From contig JAGTXZ010000010.1 of the NCBI GenBank assembly GCA_018398575.1, positions 2,480,001 to 2,544,000 of the forward strand: 64,000 nucleotides of DNA, in the 5' to 3' direction. The DNA is from Ampelomyces quisqualis (Eukaryota > Ascomycota > Dothideomycetes > Pleosporales > Phaeosphaeriaceae). Under the pieces are notes generated by a model. It saw only the letters and a program-made list of their open reading frames with translations, did not search any database and was not told where the DNA came from. Both the position numbers and the translations under genes were made by a program. Positions 1-10,639 of the stretch are shown here, piece by piece (the first letter of the stretch is position 1; each line of letters begins with the position of its first letter).

Positions 1-1
1 C

Positions 2-91
2 CGAGGCCTTGGTTACGAGGGGAATACGGAGGACTTTGAGCTGCCGTACTCTGGTTCTACGTATCGGTCAGCTGTGAAGTCGCTGCACTGA
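2..91 (+). CDS. 3' end of a gene truncated by the left edge
   Basis: An open frame enters from the left edge and ends at a TGA at 89-91, giving 29 residues that end in YRSAVKSLH. The composition (Gly, Glu, Tyr, Asp, no rare codons) looks coding and differs from the sequence that follows. No domain can be recognised in so short a piece. It may be the last exon of a plus-strand gene, or chance. Confidence 0.3.
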   Translation, partial: RGLGYEGNTEDFELPYSGSTYRSAVKSLH

Positions 92-2723
92 GATTGTAGC
101 TACTGACCGGCGAGATGATTGCTCCCTGGGAGCCAGACATCTTTCGCGGTTACACAAAGCGCGAGCAGGTTGAGAGGTCAAACAAGAAGTCGAACGTACT
201 AAACTTAACATGCAGGTGGAGCACCGTATATCAGGTGCGTGGACACCACAACTCCAGGCCTAGACACGATATGCATGGCTTCATGCACGTGGTACCAGGT
301 AGACAGCAAATGAATGACGACTGTGTGACATTTGATTGTAATCGAGACCAATTGAGGTCACGAACCAAGATCAGAGTCCCCATAGGCATGATCCGAGCGA
401 GCCACACCCCTTGTCCATGTCGAACCACATCCGAACGTTTGTTGGGGCATGTTACTCTTGTATTGCGCAGATTCGGGCGGAAGATCGGCAGGGGACCTTG
501 TGGCACCAGGAAAGCAAGAAATCGATATACTTTACCTTACCTTTGCTTTTTCATCCTCCTCCCCCACTCTCTCGTGTTCTGCGTTGAATTGCTTCTACAG
601 GGCGATCGAGGGCTACAGCAGCCAATTTCATGCTGTCGAATGCCCTGTTTTCTGTAGTGACGTGATGATATTCTTGACGGTGGTGGTTGCATTCGGGTCT
701 CCTCACAGCATCCGGAGATCTGCACGACATTCATGCTGCATGCTGATTGGACGGTGGGTGAAAGATAACTAGCCAATGACGCTAGTAGCATTCTTGACGC
801 TTCGCTTATACAGCAAACCCGACATCACATACATCTCATGTGACTGTAGGCTGGCTGTATGTAATTTGCCTTTAAAGATGTGCTCTTTAATCCGGCTACC
901 CACCCCAGAGTCCCGTCAGAGCTCTGCTCGCCATGCGCGATATTTGTATGATGCCTCACGTTGAGGATAGGCGACTTCGTAGACGATAAGTCGAGTTGAT
1001 GGATTTTGTAGACAATTAGTGTGATATGACAACGATAAAGGAGCCGACAAACACATTAATCAAGATGGTGTCCTCAGGATCTCGTTAAGGAGCACCTTCT
1101 CGACCGAAGATGCTGCCCGCGCTCTCCAGGTAACCGTACCTAATCAGGCGTGATATCCTTTATTGGTGGATGATGCAGCAGTGCGCGCATCGCCAGACAC
1201 CCTGTGCTTCGGAGAAGAAATTCCGGTGGGTCGTGGGGTGTGTTGCCTAACCAGCGTATTGTTCCAAGTGTCCAAGTCAGAGAATTTTGCTCTTACTTCT
1301 GCTCGTAGACAGCCGCGATGTCAACATCGCTTATGACCGAATCTTGTAATTTTTGATTCATAGCAGAGATGCACCCCAAGGGAACAAAGGGAACATCTCA
1401 TCACAGAAGCAAGTGGTGGTCGAATTGAGCTTGAGATGCGCCAGTTTCTCTCCAGCAGGATCTGCACGAGCTCGTGTGCTTGGACGCGTTTCCCTATACG
1501 ACTGAATAGAAGAGGCTTCATGTACATCCCCGGTCCATAGCGAACGCCTGAATGGCTCTATGCTGGTGTCCACTGGTATTGATTGGTGTACATCGGACTC
1601 TTGCCCTTCACTGAGCACGGATTCCGCCAAAGAATGTCGAATAGTGCTTGCGGCTGGTACCAGCGTAGTAGTGATTCCCAATACCCTGCGAAAGGTTGGG
1701 CCATGTTGAGCCATGTTGGGCCAATCCGTAATGCTTAATCTTGTCTTGACCCCATGCATCACATGCCTCCTGAATGGGAGCCCTGCTGGGCTTCTTGATG
1801 TCGGCACGTTGTTACACGAAGCCCATGAGACTGTAAGAGGTTTGTATAGCAGCGAAGTCACAGGATAACAATAGCAGTGCGGATAGAAGTGAGTTAATTC
1901 CTGTTCTGCATCTTCAGTGCAGAACTGCCCTTTTGTAGATACAACTAGACGCGTGTCCTTACGACTGGAATGCACTAGGTCTGCGACAGCGTAGCGCCGT
2001 TGAGACGCCAGGGCGGCCATGCGCGTTCCACGCGTGTAGAAGCCAGGGTGGCGTTGTAGTGGCGCAGGCGCATCGCTGCGCGACCGACGGCTCTACGCCG
2101 TAACATCCTTACAGAGACAAAGCCTAGGTTGCGCCGATAGGACCTCCGATACTAGACCTGTGTTAGTACCGCGGAAATTCAGTGAACGCGAGACACCTGT
2201 ACACAGATTTGGAGGGGTTATACAGACCCAGTCACGTGCCCTGCCAAGCGAGATCGGGAGGGTGACATCGGACACGGGCTAATCAGAACCCGTCTTTGGA
2301 TCCCAGTCATGTTCCCTCGTCCGCACGAAGGGGCGGTACATTTCGGTGAGGACTGTACTTTCAATCATGTCTCGCAGGTCGTCTGGAATTCCACAGCCAC
2401 GAGGCTCTGAGTGGGTTGTGACCACGGGGCAAATTTTAGCGCACCAAGTTTAGGCAGTCGGAGATGGGATTCATAACTTTGCCATGTTTGCGCCGGATAA
2501 TCGTCGGCACCGAAGCTTGAGCTTCTTGTAGCAACCCACCCACCACAAGAACATAGTCACCACGACCTGCACTAATTTCGGCATATGCGAGCAAACAAAG
2601 AAGCCAATAAGAGAAATTTAAGGAAACTTACAGCACCAGGCAGCATTGGGCGCCTACACTTGCTGGGGGCGACTGGGGGGTTTCCAGCAGGAGCGCAGTC
2701 TCGAGACCTCCGAAGTCACCAAT
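92..2723. other. Gene-poor intergenic region
   Basis: No supported gene. The longest open frame is antisense at 1358-2020 (220 codons); it has no recognisable domain and no splice partners. A short tandem pattern of gggccatgttgagccatgtt type lies near 1699-1723. The last 150 bases should hold the promoter of the membrane-protein gene that starts at 2724. Confidence 0.5.
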
Positions 2724-3779
2724 ATGCCTCCGAAGGCGAAGCAACGCGCCGTCAAGGCCCCGAAAACCTCGGTACCAGAGCCTTTCATAGCCGCCCCTCC
2801 CGAGCTCGCCGACCTGCTATCGACATTCAGCAGAGACACGGTCTACATCGCACATATCGACACACACCCAGCATGGTTCAAGAAGCGCATATTCAGCGTA
2901 CCCGTCATCCTCAACTTCACAATTTCGCTCATCCTCGTATGGCGAGCATGGTATATTCTACCCCACTACTGGGCAATCGTTCAATCGGTCCTAGGCAACC
3001 CCAACGAGACGACAATATACTGGGTCGACTCAACATGGGGCCACCTACTATGGCGCGTTTTCAAGCGCATGCTCAGCTTCTTAGTTGACTTTCTGCTCTT
3101 TCGCATCGTCGGGCCCTGGCCATGGTCCTTCTTTCTTGAAATGCCCGGTAATCCCATGTGGTGGCGCTTTAAGATCGGCTTCCGCGACGAAGAAGTGTAC
3201 ATCCGGCAGAGTAGAGGCTGGGGTGCCGAGGATCTTCTCGGTGCCGCAGAAGGAAGCACGGGAAAGGCGGGCGCTGAGTCGCCGTTCTTTAAAACTCGCA
3301 TTCTCCCTGCTGTGGATGCGCAGCGCATTCGCGAAAAGACGGGCTATTTACTCATGGATTCCGACTTCGATCTCGATTTCTACGGTATGATCGCCGCGAC
3401 ACAACTCCTCGACCGCAAAACTGTCACATCCTCGACTCTCCGAAGAGCCGTGTTTGTGTACGTAGGCGACCTCACTTCGCCCATCGAGAACGGACAGTGG
3501 GCCATGTGGGACTGCGCTGATCCCGAGGGTGACCCGGACACGGAGGCGCGCAATAAACTCCTGCAGTTCAAAGACAGACTGACGGCAATGGGCAAGGAAT
3601 CCTTGTTCTTCAAATGGGTGGAGTTGATACAATACGAGAGCAACGCGCCCGGAGGCTTCACGCAGGAAAAGCAAGCCGAAGCAGCAGAGAAGACGAAGAA
3701 GATGTTTGAAGCCGAAGGCGTGGATTGGGAAGCTTTCAGCGCGTTTATTAATGGAGCGGGCGGCATGCCAGGCATGTAG
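2724..3779 (+). CDS. Conserved two-helix membrane protein, unknown function
   Basis: The protein has 351 residues in a single exon. I chose the ATG at 2724 (MPPKAKQRAVKAPKT) over an in-frame codon at 2646 because the basic, Pro-rich start resembles a genuine N terminus and the upstream extension is low quality. Two hydrophobic stretches follow the N-terminal 60 residues. The first begins VPVILNFTISLILVWRAW and the second LLWRVFKRMLSFLVDFLLF; both are Trp-rich. The remaining C-terminal part is soluble, rich in Asp and Glu, and ends in a Gly/Met tail. It looks like a conserved fungal endomembrane protein, but I do not recognise the family and assign no reaction. The gene is convergent with the small membrane-protein gene at 4016-4636. 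Confidence 0.85.
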   Translation: MPPKAKQRAVKAPKTSVPEPFIAAPPELADLLSTFSRDTVYIAHIDTHPAWFKKRIFSVPVILNFTISLILVWRAWYILPHYWAIVQSVLGNPNETTIYWVDSTWGHLLWRVFKRMLSFLVDFLLFRIVGPWPWSFFLEMPGNPMWWRFKIGFRDEEVYIRQSRGWGAEDLLGAAEGSTGKAGAESPFFKTRILPAVDAQRIREKTGYLLMDSDFDLDFYGMIAATQLLDRKTVTSSTLRRAVFVYVGDLTSPIENGQWAMWDCADPEGDPDTEARNKLLQFKDRLTAMGKESLFFKWVELIQYESNAPGGFTQEKQAEAAEKTKKMFEAEGVDWEAFSAFINGAGGMPGM

Positions 3780-4015
3780 TCGATATCACATTGCATTGAT
3801 ATCTATGCGCGTTACGTGAAGCGACTTCCATCGACGCCTGCCCCACCCTCCTCATGCTGCGCTGTGGCGCAGTGAAAGTCATCAAGGCACTTAAACACCC
3901 TCTACACACGTGACTCGGCATCCCTAGCATCGGTCCAGCCGTGTCTTGGCCTTGCTTGCAACCCACATGTTCAAATCATCATCATCATCATCGGCCATTT
4001 CTCCCCAACGACCTT

Positions 4016-4636
4016 TCAAACCTTGCCTCTGACTAACCTCCCCAATCCCAACCCACTCCTCTTCTCCCTGTCCTCCCTACTCCTCGGCCGCGGACTCCCA
4101 TGCCTACTCCCGCTCTCACTCGCAGGCGACGCTTCCCTATGTCTGCGCCTTAATTCCACCCCCCCGTTCGACATGAGCGTATCACCGCGCTTCCTGACTC
4201 TGCGAAGCGGCGCAGGCGCAGGCGCAGGCGAAGGCGACGACGTGCGGCAGCGCAGTTCCCCTGACCCCGACGCCGAGGACGTACTTCTCCTGCGACGCCC
4301 CAACGTCTCACTCGCGTCCGTTGGCGGCGCGACAGCAGCACGTACTTGCTGCCGTGGTGGCGTGACTGGTCGTGCAGGTTCCTGTTCCTCGGTAGTCACG
4401 CTCGTCTGTCGCCGCTTCTTCTCCGCATGACTTGTTGCTTGCCTGGCCCGCGGCGGCGAACCAGACGCATGGCGGTGTTGGGTGTATTGCTCCAGAAATC
4501 TCTCGGCGTTGCGCTGATTTGCGTCTGTGGACACGAGGCGCAGGACTTCGAGGGCGAGGAGCGATGTCGCGACGTAGGAGATTAGGAAGCCGATGCGGGA
4601 CCAGAAGGACGGGTCGATGAGGAAGGCGCCGAACAT
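4016..4636 (-). CDS. Small single-pass membrane protein with disordered basic tail
   Basis: The protein has 206 residues, starting at the ATG at 4636 (MFGAFLIDPSFW). One hydrophobic helix occupies about residues 12-33 (RIGFLISYVATSLLALEVL). Everything after residue 50 is low complexity, rich in Arg, Ser, Pro and Ala, with several SPR/RPRS motifs that could be phosphorylated. An Ala-Pro repeat lies near the middle. The short N terminus before the helix and the charged tail suggest a type III or signal-anchored protein with the tail in the cytosol; this is inference. No family is recognised. There is no sign of an intron. Confidence 0.7.
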   Translation of the reverse strand: MFGAFLIDPSFWSRIGFLISYVATSLLALEVLRLVSTDANQRNAERFLEQYTQHRHASGSPPRARQATSHAEKKRRQTSVTTEEQEPARPVTPPRQQVRAAVAPPTDASETLGRRRRSTSSASGSGELRCRTSSPSPAPAPAPLRRVRKRGDTLMSNGGVELRRRHREASPASESGSRHGSPRPRSREDREKRSGLGLGRLVRGKV

Positions 4637-5573
4637 ATTTTTTTTTCTTTCTTTTTGCGGAAATCGAATTGGGTGAAGGAGGATTTTTGGGCGTCGAGAG
4701 AAAACGGCTTGGGGGGATAGATGTGTAAATCAAGTCAAAGTGCGCTCAACATCCCACTTCTCTTCTCGTCTCGTGTGTGTGTGTGTGTGTATGCAGTGCC
4801 CCGTCTCGACGCAAGGCCCAATTCACCTATCCTTCCAATCAATCCTCTTTCTTATTTTCTTGCAGAACGCAGACTACACACGCAGTGTAACATACCAAGC
4901 CAAACTCCTCACCAGCCCCCGGGGGGAGGGGGCATCTATCCCCCAAATACCTCTTCCCTCGCGCCCCTCTCTTCACCCGCGCCGCGTCTCAGGCTTCAGC
5001 ACGTCTACCGCACCGGACTCTGAAACTAATCACTTAGTTTCAAGTTGTCCATGCCGTCTCACGTCCCATGTCCAGAGGACCGCGCTAGACTGTGCCGGGG
5101 CATCGCCCAGTCACCGTGGCCAATGGTACGGATACAGCCGCCTGGTTGGTGCGGGCGCAACGCCTAGCGAGCTGTCGTGCGTTTCAAGGTGACGTGAGCG
5201 GAAGTTGGAACCTCATCTCCAGTGGACCAGTGCCACTCCGTGGTGTGCGGGCATGATAAGACGACGCCCGTGTTGAACATACGACTGGCAAAGACGGTTT
5301 GGAGCATGGATGTTTTTTTTTGTTTGTGAGCATCGTTCGTCAGCTCCCGGATCACGGTAGGCTACGTATGTGCAAGAGCAACCAAAAAAAATGAAGATCG
5401 GATGGGCAAAAGCTTCTCTGTTCGTGGATTTTCAGCAAGATGCATATCTTGCATGCATCTTGCTGAGGAGTTGATATCCAAAAATGCACGATTTATAGTA
5501 ATATACAACCCATGCCACGTTCTTGGACCACAAAACACCAACGCTGGAAAGACAAAAAAAAACAACGCTGCCA
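4637..5573. other. Intergenic region with GT microsatellite
   Basis: This is the promoter side of the small membrane protein gene (minus strand) and the 3' side of the minus-strand gene ending at 5574. It carries a GT microsatellite at 4773-4790 and several homopolymer A/T runs. The open frames here are low complexity and not supported. Confidence 0.5.
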
Positions 5574-7547
5574 TCAAAGGACCTCATCGCGCAGCATACT
5601 CTGCTCCCAGACGACTTCTTCTGCAATCTGGCTTTGCGCCGCCCACGCCGCTGTGCTGCTGGCACTTTGTTGCATGGCGGCGGCGTTGTGCGCAGTAAAG
5701 ATGCTGCGCCCTACCCAACTCGCAGCAGACCCAGCAGGTATCCACCAGAATAACGCGCGCCACAAGAGGGTCGGTATGACCAAGGGGAATTGCGGCGCAT
5801 TAGGATTTACAGAGTATTTGTGTGGCGAGAAGTTCGTGTACGCATGGTGGCAGTATAATTCGCAAGCAATCTCCTCACTGATCCACCACGTAAAGAGAAG
5901 CAGCATCAGAATGCTCAGCGTGGTCAGGCCTCCCAATGTACGCCAACTGGTGCCTCGTCTTTTCGTCTTGAGCGTTGTGTCCCAAAACAGACTCGGCAGA
6001 TTGCTCCGCCGGATTGAAAACGCATGACCTTGGACTGCACATGGGCACTCGCAAAGTCCAGCTTTTGCGCCGCCTTCGACTTCTTCTCCGTGCTCGACGC
6101 GGTCTTCCACACGCTTCATGCCACGACTAGCATCTCGTATGCTGGTTCGTGCGGCGCGCAGACGGTCATTCATACGGTGCAGATGCTGTAATTCTTGTTG
6201 CCGTTGCCGTTCCGCTTCGTTGCGGGGCGTGATTGTGGGAAGTTGTAGGCCCTGAAGCGTGTCTTCGTCCATGTCACCCTCGGGTGAAATGAGGTCCTCT
6301 AGTGAGTTGATGGTGGAGTCACCCAAGTCTGCTGACTGTCGCCTGCCGTTAGCTTTGGCTTCCTGGACGAGCGCTCGCAGGGCTGAGCTGGGCAGTTGAG
6401 GCCGACTAGCTTCTTGAGTGGTCTCTGCAATGCCTTTGTCTACTCTGGTTGCTGTCGACTTGATAGGACTTTTGCTCTTACGCGGAGAGCCCTTCTGTGG
6501 TGATGAAGATGGCCGTAGTGCGATGCTGATGTGCTTCTGTGTGGTTCGCGGCCCTGGAGTATCTACCCACGCGCCTGTCACTACCGGTGTCTTTGGGACC
6601 AGTCTCGAGCGCTCTGATGGCATTGGTGTCGCATCGACATGTTCCGGTTCTTTCTCGGGCGCTCCCTCTTGTGGCGCTTCGGGTTCCGCCGGGCTTTCCT
6701 TGGGCTCCTCCTGTTGTGATCCCGTGGCAGGCGCGCTTGTCGAAGCTTTGGAGGTCGCTTCTGGCAAAGGCGATTCCTCCAGCTCTGGGCCATTGTTTTC
6801 CGTGCTGACAGGAGGCTGGGGCTTCCTACCCGATAGTGTCTGTGACGAGCTGGGCAGCTGGCTCGCGGGAGCAGTTTGAGGCCGGGGCGGGTCGGTTCGC
6901 CTTGGGCTTGGAGTGCTCGATACTCTTGCTAAGCGTCGAAGTAAGTCCTGCGAGTCTTCTCTGCGATGGCGGACCGGCCTGCCCTTCTCTGGCGGTGTAG
7001 CAGCCGGCTCGGCCGTCGCCTCTCTCTGGCGTATGTCGTCGAGCATTGTGTTTCGTGGCATGTATGGAGTGGAAGCGATCATGGACGCCTCGTGGAGTTC
7101 GAACGTGAGGTCCCACTCGGTCTGGTCGTCACGCAGGCCATTCGCCGAGTCGGGTGCCGGCGGCGGTGTTGTCTGCAGCAGCTCCTCGCACGTGATTGTC
7201 CTCATCCAGTTGCGGTTCGACCTGCTCTTCCGGCCCCATCCCGCCGGCGCGTGTATGGCAGGATCGGACCGCGTCGAGCCGCTGCTGCTGGGAGGACTTG
7301 CCAAGTGCACGTGTGCGTGCGCGTTCGCTTCGAGGGCGCCGTGGTTGCGCGCGTTATTCCGCTCGACGTTGTCTACCGTCAGGCCGAGGCGCGGCGCTCT
7401 CGCCTTGCGGAATGCCTGGACCCGCGCGCTGCCGCTCAGCGCTGCCTTGAGGCGCCGCTCGTCGCGCGCATCCTGGACCATGCGCCGGTCAAAGTCGTCC
7501 TCGGCGTCCACAGAGCTCAGGTCCTGCGTGTCTTCCGGGTCCGCCAT
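5574..7547 (-). CDS. Tail-anchored coiled-coil membrane protein, possibly KASH-like
   Basis: The protein has 657 residues. The frame stays open upstream to 7661, but that part is a Thr/Ala/His run from a microsatellite, so I start at MADPEDTQDLSS (7547). The N-terminal 200 residues carry short conserved-looking blocks such as WMRTITCEELLQTTPPP and TPYMPRNTMLDDIRQRE. A long Pro/Ser/Glu-rich disordered middle follows, with the block KTPVVTGAWVDTPGPRT. A helical, Arg/Glu-rich segment lies around residues 480-530. Near the C terminus a strong transmembrane helix (LSILMLLLFTWW) is followed by about 95 residues that include two cysteines and a second, weaker hydrophobic stretch. A large cytosolic part, one late helix and a short Cys-containing lumenal tail is the layout of KASH or other nuclear-envelope proteins. 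I infer that from topology only; no family match is claimed. Confidence 0.75.
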   Translation of the reverse strand: MADPEDTQDLSSVDAEDDFDRRMVQDARDERRLKAALSGSARVQAFRKARAPRLGLTVDNVERNNARNHGALEANAHAHVHLASPPSSSGSTRSDPAIHAPAGWGRKSRSNRNWMRTITCEELLQTTPPPAPDSANGLRDDQTEWDLTFELHEASMIASTPYMPRNTMLDDIRQREATAEPAATPPEKGRPVRHRREDSQDLLRRLARVSSTPSPRRTDPPRPQTAPASQLPSSSQTLSGRKPQPPVSTENNGPELEESPLPEATSKASTSAPATGSQQEEPKESPAEPEAPQEGAPEKEPEHVDATPMPSERSRLVPKTPVVTGAWVDTPGPRTTQKHISIALRPSSSPQKGSPRKSKSPIKSTATRVDKGIAETTQEASRPQLPSSALRALVQEAKANGRRQSADLGDSTINSLEDLISPEGDMDEDTLQGLQLPTITPRNEAERQRQQELQHLHRMNDRLRAARTSIRDASRGMKRVEDRVEHGEEVEGGAKAGLCECPCAVQGHAFSIRRSNLPSLFWDTTLKTKRRGTSWRTLGGLTTLSILMLLLFTWWISEEIACELYCHHAYTNFSPHKYSVNPNAPQFPLVIPTLLWRALFWWIPAGSAASWVGRSIFTAHNAAAMQQSASSTAAWAAQSQIAEEVVWEQSMLRDEVL

Positions 7548-7871
7548 GGCGACATCGTGTCTGGCGGTGGCGGTGGCGGTGATGGAGGTGGTGGTGGTGG
7601 TGGTGTGGGCGTAGCGTGTGCGTGTGCTGTTCGCGAGCGGGGAGTGTCGCTTTGTTTTCACTCGGGGCGCGTCGTGAATGCCGTGGTACGAGCGTCACGT
7701 GATCGCTGCAGGCATGTACCCGACTTCGCTGCACATTTACTGCAACTAGTCACCCATCCATCAGACCTTGAATATCCTCCATCAGACCCTGGATATCCTG
7801 AAGCGCATACACATCATTACGAGGGGAAGCGGGTCTGAATAGTCATGAGCAGCTAGCAGCAGCATGGGGCG
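7548..7871. other. Short intergenic region with GGTGGC microsatellite
   Basis: This lies between the 5' end of the tail-anchored protein gene and the 3' end of qutR. It holds a GGTGGC/GGTGGT-rich stretch at about 7562-7607 and a 21-bp direct duplication at 7759-7800. No gene is seen. Confidence 0.5.
7759..7800. repeat. Two tandem copies of a 21-bp unit
   Basis: The units at 7759-7779 and 7780-7800 both begin catcagacc and contain atatcct. They differ at three positions. This is a simple local duplication. Confidence 0.8.
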
Positions 7872-10639
7872 TCACGGCTCCTGGTCGTCAATCGCTTTCA
7901 GCCTTCTCTCCACCATGTCCGTATTCGCATTGCCCTGCTCGTCCCTCCAAGCACGCAACACCTCTTCGCGCATTACTCGCCGTGGTGCACGTTTGCCTAC
8001 GTACGCTCTGATTAGATCATGGTCCAGTGCCCCCAGCTTGACAACTACAACGTACCTGTAAACAGCTCAAACTGTGCAAATGCTTGCTCGGGCAAGAAGT
8101 CGAGGCCATCCATGTACGTATACTTTGGGTTCAAGAGAACTTGCTCCATCAGTGGCGTGTTGAGTGTCTTGTAAGCCATCTCCATAACTATTCCGCCCGT
8201 AGCACTTTGCATCCACGAACATGGGAGCGTGAATTGAGCTGCAGGACCGCCGTCTATCGCGTCTGCGGGTATACATGAGAGGATCATGGTAGCCTGGCGG
8301 AACTTCTCCGGCCACTCGTCCTCGCGCGCTTTCAGAACGTGGAAATTTGGTTTGCTGCCGTGTAGCTTGATCCATGTCGCCGTGCTGGGCATCGTTGTGG
8401 ATGCTAGGCGAGTGAAGTGGGCCACTACTTCTTCAGCCTTTTTGATAGTCCTATTGAATATGACAATGTTCTTCACTCCGAGCTGTAGCAGTGCGTAGAC
8501 GGCTGCCCTGGCCATGCCGCCAGCTCCAATGACCAAACCCGTGCTTGTGGGACGCACCGCGTTGGCTGGACTGAGACCTCGCCGCACGCACGAACGAATA
8601 CCAATCCATTCAGTGTTGTCCCCATACAAGGCCTGTACCGGACCAGACTGGTTTCGTTCTCGGAAAAGTTCCAGCTCGCTTGGCACACTGTTGTCTGCTT
8701 GAAGATGGCGAACAGGAATCAGAGTGTTCACAGCACCGATAGCGCGAGCGTGTTGGCTCAAAGAGTCCACGAGTGACATCACTTCTACCTTGTAAGGCTG
8801 AATAACAATTGACCCTCCAAAGTTAGACTCGCGCACCAGTTCCTTCAGACTGTTCAAAGACGAGCTTTGCACGCGGTTGAAACTATGTGGCATGCCACAT
8901 GATTCATAGGCCGCGTTGTGCATCGCCGGGGAAACACTGTACCCTAATGACGCACCAATAATGTAAACCTGCATTGGATCCAAAAGGAATGATGCATAGA
9001 GAGCCTGGGAAACTTCTCGAGCGGTGATCCATGGCATCTGTGCATTGCGTTGCAATCGAGCAGGAAATACTGAACTTTTCTTGATCAAAGGCGGTATCAC
9101 AGGCGTAAGATGTCGACTAAAGCAGGCCGAGTTTCGACCGCCCTTGCCCGTGTTGTAGCAGGTAAAAGGTATCTTATGGCCTAGTGCATCAATATCGAAC
9201 TTCAGCTTTTGAAGCAAATAGTCGTTGTCGGTAGATCCGGCTGGGCGGCTGAATCGAATAAGGGCACAGCCAAGGCGAACAGCCGTGTCGTAGTGTCCAA
9301 TCCACGAGGGGTCATCCCAGGATCTCGCAGAGTGGAGGTGCCCGATGATTTTCGAGACTCCTCTGGCCGCGACAGTCTCGCTGAGCGCTTGCTCTCCGAG
9401 TGTCAGATCAAATGTGACGTACTCCGGTGCTGTTCGTAGACCGTGGTGGATGTGATGGACGTAACGAGTGCGACTGTCGCTCGAACTTGACGGAGGGAGA
9501 ACGTGGACAATGATGGGTACTACTGTACTCCTCCGAACCTTAGACACGCAAGTGCTAATGTCGTCTACCGTGCTAGTATTAGACATGTGCTGATCAAGAT
9601 CCCACTGCAACGAGTCAATGACTATTTCGAAGGCATCTGATCCAACTTCTAGGTTTTGTATATTGACATCGTCAGCCAATAAGTCCGAAAGAGGCACCTG
9701 AACGGAGCAAGTGTATTCTCTTCGCTCGGTAGCGACGTCTGAAAGTGGATAGCCCGGTTCAAGTGCGGGTATACTGGTTCCTACTGGGCCATTGGTGTCT
9801 TTGTCAGACGTGATTAAAGACAAGAACTTGAGAAATGTCCTCTGGGCTCGCTTGAGCGTCAGAAAAGCCGGTGCTGCCAGCACACCTGTAGGCTTGATAT
9901 TACGCATGCTGTTTGTTTCGGCTATATTAGAGAACTCGTAGTTGGAGCAGCTGCGCAACATGGGAGCAGTGAACGCCAGCATATCTCTCAGTCTCGGAAT
10001 CTCTATTGCTCCGAGGTACTCGTGGATCTCGTGAAGCTCCCTCACGATGTGTATAACCGGGTGCGTTGTTGCAAACTCCTGCATGAGTATCTGCCCATTC
10101 CTTTCAAGGGAGCCGCCGTTGCATATTATAATGGCGTCCTGGTCATGCAATCGCAGCGCCGATTGCAGGAGCTCTTCTTGGCGTAGATTGTGGTTCGCTG
10201 CCCCGAATTGCTTTCGATACTTGGCCGTGGAGAAGCCCGTGGCTTCCTGGAACAGATTGTCGATGTCGACCACACGCCTGCGGCAAGCGATCGATGCGAT
10301 GACAGCCAAGGTGGACTTGCCTGTCCCCCGCATGCCAATCAATACAATCGAGACATTTGGCTTGAAGTCGCGGCGAATGTTGCTATACAAGGCAGTTGCG
10401 GCGGACGTGTCTCGAGGGGTGGAATCTGCGCTTGAGTTCACTGTCGCTATATTCGATCAGTACACACATATGAAAACAGCGTACAAGGATAAATTACACG
10501 TCGCGGCAGTGCTAGTAACGTCCCGAAAAGGCCGTGTAAGAAGTTCCTGGCCTGCGTCCAGTGCGCCAGACATCCCTGGCGTTCCTCCATTGTTCATGGT
10601 CGCATAGGACCTTTTCACGCCAACAGCAGCAGAAGCCAT
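7872..10639 (-). CDS. qutR: Quinate repressor protein QutR (qa-1S type)
   Basis: The predicted protein has 885 residues from three exons: 10639-10498, 10446-8056 and 7996-7872. The two introns are 51 and 59 bp; donors GTAATT and GTACGT, acceptors ATAG and GTAG, and phases all agree. The spliced C terminus recovers the KRAPRRVMREE ending typical of this family. The order of domains is a shikimate kinase-like P-loop domain (GMRGTGKST, about residue 85), a dehydroquinase-like domain (about 330-530) and a shikimate dehydrogenase-like domain (from about 545; GYSVSPAMHN, GAGGMARAA). This is the AROM C-terminal half, reused as a regulator. By family knowledge it binds and silences the activator QutA until quinate is present. 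Catalytic positions look altered (NTD of the dehydrogenase reads NTE; the dehydroquinase Lys region reads CALIRFS), which fits a non-enzymatic role. It is divergent from qutA. Confidence 0.93.

Noticed and set aside
115..791. Overlapping open frames on both strands at the left end
   Set aside because: They contradict each other, lack domains and splice partners, and sit in a mixed-composition stretch.
4023..4585. Plus-strand frames over the small membrane-protein gene
   Set aside because: They are antisense shadows of the minus-strand gene at 4016-4636, which has a good start and a clear helix.
4740..5192. 150-codon plus-strand frame near the GT microsatellite
   Set aside because: The first part is encoded by a TG run and the rest has no domain or typical coding look.
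6966..7838. 290-codon plus-strand frame opposite the tail-anchored protein
   Set aside because: It is the reverse of GC-rich coding sequence and runs into a GGTGGC microsatellite that gives poly-Gly.
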